A DNA stretch of 64,000 nt, from contig CP136891.1 in the NCBI GenBank assembly GCA_034359265.1, positions 80,468,501 through 80,532,500 on the forward strand, in the 5' to 3' direction. The position numbers and the translations under genes were made by a program. Below the pieces are notes generated by a model, which saw only the letters and a program-made list of their open reading frames with translations, was not told the DNA's origin and searched no databases. This document shows positions 1-9,200 of the stretch, piece by piece. Positions within the stretch are counted from its first letter, which is position 1, and the number at the start of each line of letters is the position of its first letter. The DNA is from Canna indica (taxonomy: Eukaryota; Streptophyta; Magnoliopsida; Zingiberales; Cannaceae).

Positions 1-1582
1 GGTCTTCCATTTCTGCCATGGTTTTCAGCTTCTCGATTTCACCTTTTAACTTCGTATTCTCTTCTTTGACGAAGTCATTCTCAGCTAGGAGGTACTTGGT
101 GTAATCAAGTAGTTCTCTTATCAAAATATCCTTATCCTGGTATGCCGGAAAATTTGATCTGACTATATTGAGTTTTCTTCCAAGGCTGAAACGTGAACAC
201 ATCGGACATACCGTTAAGAGACAGCTCCTGCAGTGAGCTCGCATCTTTGGATTTGTAAATTCTTTACAGCAGGTGCAACGTTCACATCCTGCTGTTATCT
301 CTGGATTATTATCCTCCCACCTATGAACGCAGTTAGTCATAGCGTCAGGAAGGGTAACTGTAGTCCTCCAGCTAGTTGATGGATCAACATCTTTGTGTGT
401 TATAACTAGGACCATTTCTTCTGTCGGGTCTTCGGGGTTTTCGTCTGTCAAAATAATAAAAGCCGTTTCATAAGGTAAGTCTTCAAGTGTGAGGGTTTGA
501 GCATTGCCACTTTCTCCTTCTGAGAAAGAGCATATGGCATCACTGTCCGGCTCATTTAAATCAACTGATAATACGTCCCAATCTTCTGGGAGTTCTAAAT
601 TCTCAATTATTGCAGCTCTGGCAATATTCCCCTGTTTTCTTCTGCAATCTCTTGCATAGTGACCCTCTTCACCACATATGAAGCATTTACATTTCTTCAT
701 ACGGTCTGAATGCTTCTTTTTGAATATGCGGACATGTGTATCATGTGGTTTTCCTTTATAGTTCTTTGCCTTCCGTAGGTTATACCTTTTTCCTTTGGTG
801 TAGTATCCGGGGATAGGAATTTTACTGCAAATGGAGAGATCCTTTAGGCTTCGTTGAAGCGCTGCGCGCTTACATTGCTCTTCTAAGTACTGGTAGGCAA
901 AATGAATTCTGGGTAGAACTCCGATCTGGTTCCCTGGATGTTTTCGTTTGAAAGCCTCCTCCAATTCTTTGCCAATTAGGGGGGGCATTTTGCGGAATAT
1001 TTTCTCTGATAATTCCGTTGAAACATACATCCGTCCTGATTTGGATGCCAGTACTCTGTAGTCATTCAAATAATCCAATATATCTTTGACATTTGCACAG
1101 GTGAGTCTCTCCAGATCCTCATAGGCTCTATTTTGCTCGTCCGTAGAGCCTGTTGTAGGATCTTCTAATAATATCATGCGTCTTACCTGGGACAAGACGT
1201 TCTGTGGATCATCAGCAATGTTTGTAATCTCATCATATTCTGCTGGGTACATCATTCTCCACTGTATCCACATTTTCTTTTCGTTTTCCCCAAGCAGATT
1301 TTCAATAAAGCACATCTTTGCTTTATTGTCTGTCCATGTTCGTTCATTAACTAAGTTCAGCGTAATAGATTCCCAACGGGAAATCACATCGCTAAATTGT
1401 CCAATATTTTCTGGTAAGACTAAAATAGCTCCTGTATTAGACTGAGCTGAAGGTAATGTGTACCTTCCATCATAATTTTTTGCGTACCCGCCTCTTAGGC
1501 TATTGAATTTTGCATTTGCAAAGCTTGATTCTCCTTGAGAAAATGGTCTTGCAGTGTTCTGCCCTGGTGGGTACATAGCAGG
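1..1582 (-). pseudogene. EPRV ORF3, coat-protein/zinc-finger region (partial)
   Basis: This is the continuation of the polyprotein frame after an in-frame stop at 1583-1585. I read it as open to the left edge of the window. It carries a gag/coat-like segment, then a CCHC zinc knuckle near 640-700 (pattern C-x-C-x2-C-x4-H-x4-C, counting a preceding Cys). A second cluster of Cys and His residues lies near 210-310. The two Cys-rich regions in this order are typical of badnavirus coat proteins. The extreme left end encodes a Lys/Glu-rich, probably coiled-coil stretch. It is disconnected from the upstream part of the polyprotein by the stop codon and is cut by the window edge. Confidence 0.8.
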
Positions 1583-3016
1583 TCACATTATTGGTTCTTT
1601 AGGGATCTGCGTAACTGATGAAGATTCGGCTGTTGCAAAGGCTGTTTCAGAAGAATTGTTTCTCACAGCGTCCTTTAGCTTCCTAAAAACTGGGTAGTCT
1701 AGTTCTGCTGTGTATGCCGTTTCTTCTGGAGTGATGATGAATTGACTGAATCTTGCTTCAAAATCGTCCTCATCATCGTCTTCATCAAAAATGGGGTGAT
1801 TAACTTCCTCCTCATCGTCTTCATCAAAAATGGGGTGATTAACTTCCTCCTCCTCCCCATCAGATAAGATTAGGTTCCACCTAATCTTAGTAGACGATTC
1901 TGCATTGGAGTCTTCATAAGTATCCCATTTAGGGGGTTGATCGTTCTCAATGGTCATGAACTGGTAGAATGCGTTCATGTCTTCCTCTTCATAGTCGCTA
2001 CTCCAGTCAGGCTCGGTGGTATAAGCCATAGCGACGAATTCACTGTCCAAGTCATCATCATTAGCAGTCGTTGATAGTTGTGTTGAATAGTCTGCGAATT
2101 GTACTGCGAGGGCGCCATCAGTTCTGGTTCTGATGCTTGAAGTATTTGGATTTCTTACAACTGCAATTGATGGCGGTCGAATGATCCATTGCTGGCCTTG
2201 GAGACTTTTTGTAGTTCGTATTTGGCCTGGGATGGCCCTGATGCCTCGGCTGGCAAGATGATCGGCCACATGCTGGACATTATATCTGAAATTGGTGTGG
2301 CTTGTATTCGATAGGCGTCCCAAGAGGGACCTAGATAGCAGGAGATTACTTTCTCCTCCTTGCCATCCACCATAACCATGAGTTTGTACTACTAATTGTA
2401 TATGTTCACGAAAATCGTGAATACTAATAGTAATATCTGGGGCCGTATAGGCCAGCTGTGTACCTGAAGTTAAGTCAACTTCCATCGAGCTTATGACCGA
2501 ACGGTCATCAGCCCATCTTGTATCTCGCAATAAAATGAGTGCATTTACTCTTGCACTTCTGCGATGAAGGGTATGCAGGCGTACCATTATCATTCCCAGA
2601 TGTAAGTGCTGCAGTCCCTCCTGTACTAAGACTGCATAGCTTTGATCAGTTATAAACGGTAACTCAAGTTGAGATCCTTCCGTTACCAGTATTCTCTCGT
2701 CAGAATAGTGTTGATATACTCTGTGACTTCGTTCTACCCAACCAGCTTGGTAGAACGTTTCTGCTGGAATTTGTTGGGCCCTTTGATATTGAGATATTGT
2801 GAGTTCTGCATTAGGATCTATCTGGGATTCTAGACTCCTTCTGAATCCCGATCTTCTGTTGCTTGTAGGCATGCGTCTCTGAACTTCATGACGCAGTCGG
2901 TTTGTCAGCTTGTAGTTGCGAATCTGGTCGTCAATAGTCGGCTGCCTGTTGTCAGTATTGGAAATTGAAGGTCTCGGGGCCAGGACTTCGGTTCTGGTAG
3001 ATGTTCTGGAAGTCAT
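1583..3016 (-). pseudogene. EPRV ORF3 N-terminal part, movement-protein region
   Basis: This 477-codon frame begins at an ATG that overlaps the ORF2 stop and ends at a TGA that looks like a single premature stop. The same frame is open on the far side with coat-protein sequence. Residues of about 90-300 resemble the cell-to-cell movement domain of badnavirus polyproteins (30K superfamily), with the conserved stretch around SNTSH-x2-FRYN. The C-terminal quarter is acidic and contains an exact-looking 13-residue tandem duplication (NHPIFDEDDEEEV unit, about 1775-1850). The family normally continues for about 1,900 codons, so this is a fragment. Assignment to family is firm; assignment to virus species is not possible here. 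Confidence 0.82.
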
Positions 3017-3264
3017 TGTCGTCTTGCTTTGGCTTTTTCTTCCTCAAAGATAAGTCTGGGGTCCTTAAAGACGTAAAGTTTCCCCGGTGGCTTAGGAGTC
3101 TTTTTCTCGGGGGTGTCTCCTATCTTCAGTTTCTGTAAATCTTTTGCAAGGGCGTCAATAGAATCTGATATTGATTGAGGACTAGCCTTGTCTTTGGCTA
3201 GCTTGAGCTGTTTAATTTCTACAGCTAATTCGTCTACTTGTACTGGTAGCATCTTCCAGCTCAT
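3013..3264 (-). CDS. EPRV ORF2-like small protein
   Basis: This is an 83-codon frame starting at ATG 3264 and ending in the four-base overlap with ORF3. It is Lys-rich, with a predicted helical N-terminal half (heptad-like Leu/Val/Ile spacing through residues 8-50) and a basic, Pro-rich C-terminus (PEKKTPKPPGK). Badnavirus ORF2 proteins are small (about 110-130 residues), have a coiled coil and a basic nucleic-acid-binding tail, and are virion-associated. This one is somewhat shorter than usual. Its position between ORF1 and ORF3 supports the call more than the sequence does. Expression is not expected unless the viral promoter region is functional. Confidence 0.7.
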   Translation of the reverse strand: MSWKMLPVQVDELAVEIKQLKLAKDKASPQSISDSIDALAKDLQKLKIGDTPEKKTPKPPGKLYVFKDPRLIFEEEKAKARRQ

Positions 3265-3285
3265 AAAGGCTTGTATTATTGACGC

Positions 3286-3732
3286 CTAAATGTTCATGAA
3301 ACGGACGGGGCAGTACGAGTTGCTGTTGGCGCTACTACAGATCATCTTGTGACAGGTTTCAAGATTCTTGATGTGAAAGTTCAGGGGTTGTAGTAGATCT
3401 GCCATGAAGCTGTCCATTACTGCTGACTGTTCAATTCGGGCCTTTTGCAAATAGGCCATTGCCAGTAATTGCCTAAGTTCAGATAGGGTCTTTTGGGTTT
3501 GGCCTGAGTGAATCACATGTATTTTTGCGGCCCATTCATCTACTTCGTCCAGGGATTGGATTTCGCTGTACAGCATGTTACCCGTGAGCCTTTCTAGTTC
3601 CACCAGTCCGGTTGTGCGTTCGGTTCCACCTCCGAGGACCGCCCAATGTTGGGCTGTCATGATTGCCCTCTTTGTGGTCGCGTATGTTGCTCTGTTGGCG
3701 TCAGCCAATTGCTTTAGACTGTCAAAGATCAT
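3286..3732 (-). CDS. EPRV ORF1-like protein
   Basis: This 148-codon frame starts at ATG 3732; a TTG two codons upstream also lies in frame. It precedes ORF2 by 21 bases, whereas intact badnaviruses usually join ORF1 and ORF2 by an ATGA overlap. That suggests a small rearrangement or divergence at the junction. The protein is mostly alpha-helical, with Leu/Ala-rich stretches, and has no motif that I recognise with certainty. The virion-associated ORF1 role is inferred from gene order and size. The bases upstream of the ATG read TTTTGCAG, which also resembles a splice acceptor. Confidence 0.6.
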   Translation of the reverse strand: MIFDSLKQLADANRATYATTKRAIMTAQHWAVLGGGTERTTGLVELERLTGNMLYSEIQSLDEVDEWAAKIHVIHSGQTQKTLSELRQLLAMAYLQKARIEQSAVMDSFMADLLQPLNFHIKNLETCHKMICSSANSNSYCPVRFMNI

Positions 3733-4080
3733 CTGCAAAATTTAACAAACTATTAACATATAAAAATTGCGAACTTTGTTTCAGGGGTTCTCGCCTCCCC
3801 TATAGTGTACTTCTTAATCGTCTTCATCTTCAGCGGGGAATTTCCCCTTTCTTAAGGTTTCAGCATCTCTTTGTGGTTGTTCTTTGATGTGACTCTGTTG
3901 TCGGAGTTCTTCTAAAAGTTCAAAATTAATAAAGACTAATCTCTCCTTGCCTTTAGTCTCCTTCTTTGTTACCGGGTTGATTTACATGCATTGTCTTCGC
4001 CTCGGAGATATATAAAACAAGTAAACAACAAATTATAAGTACAATTATTTGTTTGGAGACGAAATTAGTAGACCTGCACG

Positions 4081-4604
4081 CAACATTTAATTATTTTACT
4101 TACGCATTGGGCATCTTTAATATATATATATATATAAGCTAAATGGCCCACAAAGTGACAAAACGCTTTTACCGACACATACATGTTAAAAGAACATATT
4201 CTACTTTAATGAATTAATAATTTGACACAAAAAAATTAAAAAAATCTTATTTGACTTAGTACATTTTTATAAAAGATATGAACAAAACTACTATTTAGTA
4301 TATATTAATTTGTTCATATATTTTTAAAGATTTTGCTGATGACTTAAAATTTCAACATATTTAAAAATTTCTTTGTATGGGAGGACAATTGGCTCCTGAT
4401 TTTAGTCATAACAAACCAATAATGCAAGTATTTTTCTTAATTATATATAATCTTTGCCGATATCAAACTATTAGAAGAATATATTTCCAAATTACAAGCA
4501 CCGAGTGCCAAATTTTCGCCCTATTTATACATGAATTAGTTCTCGTCATCATCCCCATCACTAATCTAAAATTAAACCCAATAGGTGTTCAGGGTCATTA
4601 AAAT
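4081..4604. other. AT-rich intergenic DNA between EPRV and SAUR
   Basis: The stretch is AT-rich, with a short (TA)n run near 4120-4135. No gene, RNA gene or clear repeat was recognised. It probably contains the right-hand junction of the viral insertion and the 3' untranslated region and terminator of the SAUR gene. Confidence 0.5.
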
Positions 4605-4985
4605 TTAAGCCCCAAAACAGCCTGCCAAGTGAGGAAAGTGGTGATGGCTCTGCTGCCCATGCTGATGGTGGTGGTTGCGGTGGTGGAGCAGACCGCCGAC
4701 GGCGCCGGAGCCTCGCTCACGGTCGATGACGTCCTGGACGTGGCGAAAGTGCTGGACGCCGCAGGGAATCGCGATGGCCCCCCGCTGGCTGAACCCGTAC
4801 TCCTCCGCCGCCTCCTCCAAGAGCTCGGCGAAGAGCGGGTGGCTGAGGTACGCCACCGGCACCACGAACCGCCGCTGCTCCTCCCCTTCCTGCCCCACCC
4901 TGACCGCCATGCACCCCTTTGGCGGCGGCGTCGCGGCGTCAGCCTCCTTCTCCTTCCTCTCGTGGTGTTGCCGGAGATGCGGCAT
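4605..4985 (-). CDS. SAUR-family small auxin-up RNA protein
   Basis: This is an intronless 126-codon gene. Residues of about 22-90 form the SAUR domain: the start PPKGCMAVRVG, the central RRFVVPVAYLSHPLFAELLEEAAEEYGF and the end GAIAIPC are diagnostic. SAUR proteins act in auxin-promoted growth, many by inhibiting PP2C.D phosphatases and so activating plasma-membrane proton pumps; that role is family knowledge. The N-terminus is short and charged. The C-terminus is His-rich (HHRNHHHQHGQQSHHHFPH), which recalls the SAUR32/36-type group, but I do not assign a member. Coding GC is very high. A TATA box lies about 90 bases upstream. Antisense open frames over this gene are by-products of its GC content. 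Confidence 0.92.
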   Translation of the reverse strand: MPHLRQHHERKEKEADAATPPPKGCMAVRVGQEGEEQRRFVVPVAYLSHPLFAELLEEAAEEYGFSQRGAIAIPCGVQHFRHVQDVIDRERGSGAVGGLLHHRNHHHQHGQQSHHHFPHLAGCFGA

Positions 4986-5073
4986 CTTCTCCTTTCAAGT
5001 TTCAACAAGAGGGAGCTTAATTAATTTTGAAGGTCGATCTGCAACTTTAAAAAGGAGAGGAAGGGCGCAGGGA

Positions 5074-5081
5074 TTTATATA
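5074..5081 (-). promoter_or_regulatory. TATA box of the SAUR gene
   Basis: Reads TATATAAA on the minus strand, about 90 bases before the SAUR start codon. The spacing leaves room for a leader of roughly 60 bases. Confidence 0.6.
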
Positions 5082-5350
5082 GACTGAAGAAATTCTAGCA
5101 TGCTTGGAAGAAATCTAGAGAGGTGTTGAGTGCCTTCACAAGGTCCACCTTCGCCATGGGATCTAAGAACTGGAGATGCCACCGATTTCAGATGTTGCCG
5201 CGCGTCCCCTCCCCCGCGCCGAATTCAACGCTGTTTTCTTCTCCGCGTTTCCTCCTTCAACGTGACATGGTTAACCTACTTATTTAGTCTACCCGAGAGA
5301 TTATTGGAGACAAAGTGGGTCCCAAGCGTGCATCAGAAATTAGTTCCGCG

Positions 5351-5800
5351 CCCCACGTGTGCGGTGGGAAAGCGCGTAGAAGTCCATCAAGTTTGGTTTA
5401 GTAAGGCAGAAGAATAGCTTATCCTAATCTCCATCATGTGACGCGACGAATGGAATTAGTATAATTTATTCCCATAGACTAAATTTATTAACAATTTGAA
5501 CGAGATATTTTGGTCCTCAAATCATAGAGAAATCGAGAAAGTCAACTCATTGACCAATTCTTCTTTGCCTCTAGTTAATGATAAGCTTAATTACCGACAC
5601 GCATTAACAAATGACCGCAAATGACGAGTTTATCTACGTGCACGCACGTGTACTATGTGATTGAAAGAAAGAATTCACAAGGTAAGCGAGTCCACCGTCC
5701 ACGACGAAAGTTATCCACGTCATCGATGACGAGAGCCGCATGATTGGCGCACGTGGCACGCGACCAAGGATGTAGGGTCGCATCGGTGTGCAACACGTGC
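5351..5800. promoter_or_regulatory. Cluster of ACGTG (G-box/ABRE-like) motifs upstream of SAUR
   Basis: CCACGTGT near 5353, GCACGTGT near 5645, GCACGTGG near 5751 and ACACGTGC near 5794 lie 370-820 bases upstream of the SAUR start. ACGTG cores are bound by bZIP and bHLH (PIF-type) factors that often control SAUR genes. Function here is inference from motif density and position. The rest of 4986-6214 shows no gene. Confidence 0.4.
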
Positions 5801-6214
5801 ACAACTCAATATGCGACAAATAACATCCATTCCATGCTGCATGCGAATGGATTAATTTTAAACATGTCACATGATGAATCGTAACTCAAATCAAACACGT
5901 CTAAGAAATTACCAGCTCCGTTTGAGACAAGACAACAGTTCCTTGTCAAAAGAAATGTTCGATTATCTGTTTTTGACCTGCTGAGGGCGAGGTCATTTTT
6001 AGGCAACAGAATCATATTCCAATCTGGCAATCTCCAGGCCAGGCTATCATAAACTCACATTTGATCCCTGTTCTTTACAGAATAACAAGAAGCAGGGGGG
6101 AAAGCCAAAATTCCTATACCTATTTGACATGATCACAACATGATTAATCATGATATCTATAGTATGAATATGATCACAACAACATGATTATTGACATGAT
6201 CACAACAACATGAT

Positions 6215-9200
6215 CTAAGGTTGTTGTCTCACATGAGAGTTCCGAATTGTCACGCCATGCAAAATTTTGGTGTAGCCAAGAAAGTTCAGTTTGCCATCGC
6301 TTAATCTGGTCCAGTCGCGAACCATATGATAGGCCATCGGGGTAAGGTTCATCTCCTGCACCCAAAGTGGTGCTGTCGGTCAATCTTCTATGTATCATTC
6401 TAATTTTATTCATCGGGTGTATCTCAAAAGGAAACTCAACCATACATACCTGTGCTAATTCCTCAGTAGAGATCACCCGGTTGCCCTTCTCCTCAAAGTA
6501 TTGGAAAGCTTGGTTGGACATCTGCTCCCAGTTTTCCAAAGCCTCCAACTGGTAAGGGCTGATGGCTGCAGCGCAGAACTCTTCAAAGTCCATCGCTCGG
6601 TGCGACAGAGGCTCCAACTGTACATGTATAAGAAACTGAACTTAAACAAGTGTTTTTTCTATGCACAAAACTTTTGCAGATTAATATGCATGCACATAAA
6701 AGCTGCACAAGAATTTAACAACTCATACTGCAAGCAGGATGTCAAGAACTTTGGAGTTGTTCATAGCATCAGTTGCATTTCGCAGAAGTGCCTGCAGAAT
6801 TAAACACATCAGCTTTTGTTATCCGACCAAAAAAAAAACGGCTATTTATACCACCATCAGCCAGAGTACTTAAAAATAACAATACAACTGACCGTCCTAA
6901 AATTTGCAAATGATATAAAACCATCCCTATCTGGCTCCAATAAATTAAACTGTGACCTAATATATACGAGCTCCTTCTCTGTCAGAGTTTTGGATAGAGC
7001 CTGTAAAGGAGGAAAGCACAAAATGATATATTTACCTAGAAGCTGTGTCAAGTCCATTGCAATAGGAAATAAACTCATGCAAAACAATTCAAAAGAAGTT
7101 ATATATATCCGTTATAACTCTATTAATTAACTTTGATTCACTACAACACAACCAGCCTATAGAGACATCCAATTAGAAACAAATTATAATTTTATCTCTA
7201 AATCTTCACATTTAGAAACTAATAGGCGCATAATTTGTTCCAAATTAATCTGTAAAGATCTATAGAAACAACAACAATAGAGTCACTTAATTGATTTGAC
7301 TCTAACCTATAGAACAACAGCAATATAGTCACTTAATTGATCTGACTCTAAAGTTGTTTCTATAAATTTTTAAAGACTAATTTGGAACAAATTTTGTGTA
7401 TATTAGTTTCTAAATGTGAAGATATAGAAACAAAAATTTAATGTCTTTAATTTTGCGTCTCTATAGGTTGATTTTGTTGCAGTGATTCCTTACTTTACGA
7501 CTCTACAAGCATGAATGAGTTTATATAAAGTTAATGCGTGTTCTTTAGTTAAGTTGAATTTGAATAGGGAAAGGAGGAACCTTCAGTGCTGCTCGTTTGA
7601 AAGGACTCGCATGAAGGTAGGACTTCACTAACTTGAAGATGAATATATCTAGCGGAAGTTGTCGACGTCCGTCACGCAACCAAGGGTGAGCTGTCATCAC
7701 CAAAGAAAGTCACTTAGTTTTGAGAAATACACCAAACTTTGAACATCTCACTACAGGAATCAGTTTAGCTAAATTAAGTATCATATAGCTTTGCTTACTG
7801 AAGTGCAGAATGTACTAAAATCTACATACTCAGAGCTTGTGCAGCAGTCATTCTTTTTCTGTAATCCTTGTCCAGAAGCCTTCGTATAAAATCTTTGGCT
7901 TCCAGAGATACAGAAGCCCAAGGTGAATCGTCAAAACTGGGAGCAGCCGTTAGCACCGAGCGGAAGATTCCTGACTCTGTTTGTCCCCAAAAGGGCCTGC
8001 TACCGCACAACAAGATATATGTGATAACACCTACGCTCCATATGTCAGCTTCCGTGCTGTATGACCTGTGAAGGACTTCGGGAGCGACATAGTATGCACT
8101 GCCAACAATGTCGTTCAGCTTCTCATCTACGAAGAAAGCAACCGTAACAAAAGATGTTATTTGTCGCAAACATGGAGACAACAATCCTCTATGAAAGACT
8201 CATGACAATTTGAAGGAAAAGAAATCATAATTGAGACATAAAGTATCTTTTGTTCTTTATAAGTAATTTTTTTGTCCTTGGATCATGGATGTGTGTACAC
8301 CACACAATATGTGCATACTTAACACAAGAACTACTCATTGAACATATCAAGTTGATGAGAGTAATGAGATATAAAACACACTTGCATAGTTGGCACACTA
8401 TATTTTCCATTGCCTAATCATATGGATGTAGGTAATTCCACTATCACTTAAGAAAGAAATCATACTTATAACACACCATAGAAGAATAAGAGTTTGCTAA
8501 AGACCTTAAAAACATGATCTACAGATCGATATTATACACAGCTTCTTAAGCTAAGATTATGAGCCAAAAAGTATTGCAGATAACAGGTCCAAGTGTAAAA
8601 ATTTTAACAAGGACATGAAGTGGCCAGAAACTACCAGGTCTGATAAAGTCGGAGAGGCCAAAGTCAATGATCTTCAAAGGAGCAGTTTCATCTCTGGTTG
8701 TGAATAGAAAATTCTGCAAGTTCAGATGCAGTTTTAAATGGTTTTTGACTTGTGGATAAAAGTTTTGGATTCAATTAGTTTGACCAATAAGTACAAACAA
8801 GGAGACATTTGTTAAGAAAATAACCTCTGGCTTTAGATCACGGTGAACAACACCTTGAAGGTGACAGAAGGCAACTGCATTCAGTATTTGTAGAACAACT
8901 CCTTTAGCATCCTCCTCTGTGTAACTCCCACCTCTTCAAAAAAGGATGTGATAACACAATTAACTAAGAATTGAACATTTATGGTGTATCAAGATTATGA
9001 ATTTGATTAGTTCAGATAAATAGTACACACCTGGATAACATTCTTTCTAATAATTCTCCACCTTCACACAATCTGATAAACAGGACAACAATGAATCTAA
9101 GAACTTATTTGATTAATCTGTTACAGAAGGAATGTTTATTCATATGAAAATAATATTCAAAAATTCAACATTGAGTCAGCTATATATACAATTTCTACTG

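Larger units (their letters stand above)
1..4080 (-). mobile_element. Endogenous badnavirus-type pararetrovirus fragment (Caulimoviridae)
   Basis: Three minus-strand reading frames follow the badnavirus order: a short ORF1, a short ORF2 and the start of a long polyprotein ORF3. ORF2 and ORF3 overlap by a four-base stop/start (3013-3016), a badnavirus hallmark. The polyprotein part shows a movement-protein-like region, then a coat-protein region with a CCHC knuckle and a second Cys-rich cluster. Protease, reverse transcriptase and RNase H would lie left of base 1 and are not in the window. The right boundary is not sharp. Leader-like sequence continues to about 4.0-4.1 kb, where it gives way to AT-rich DNA, and I found no Met-tRNA primer site there. 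Integration into nuclear DNA is inferred from the plant genes on the same molecule. Confidence 0.85.

Noticed and set aside
4629..5082. Plus-strand open frames of 131 and 135 codons over the SAUR gene
   Set aside because: They are antisense to a clear SAUR domain and result from its high GC content; no family motifs.
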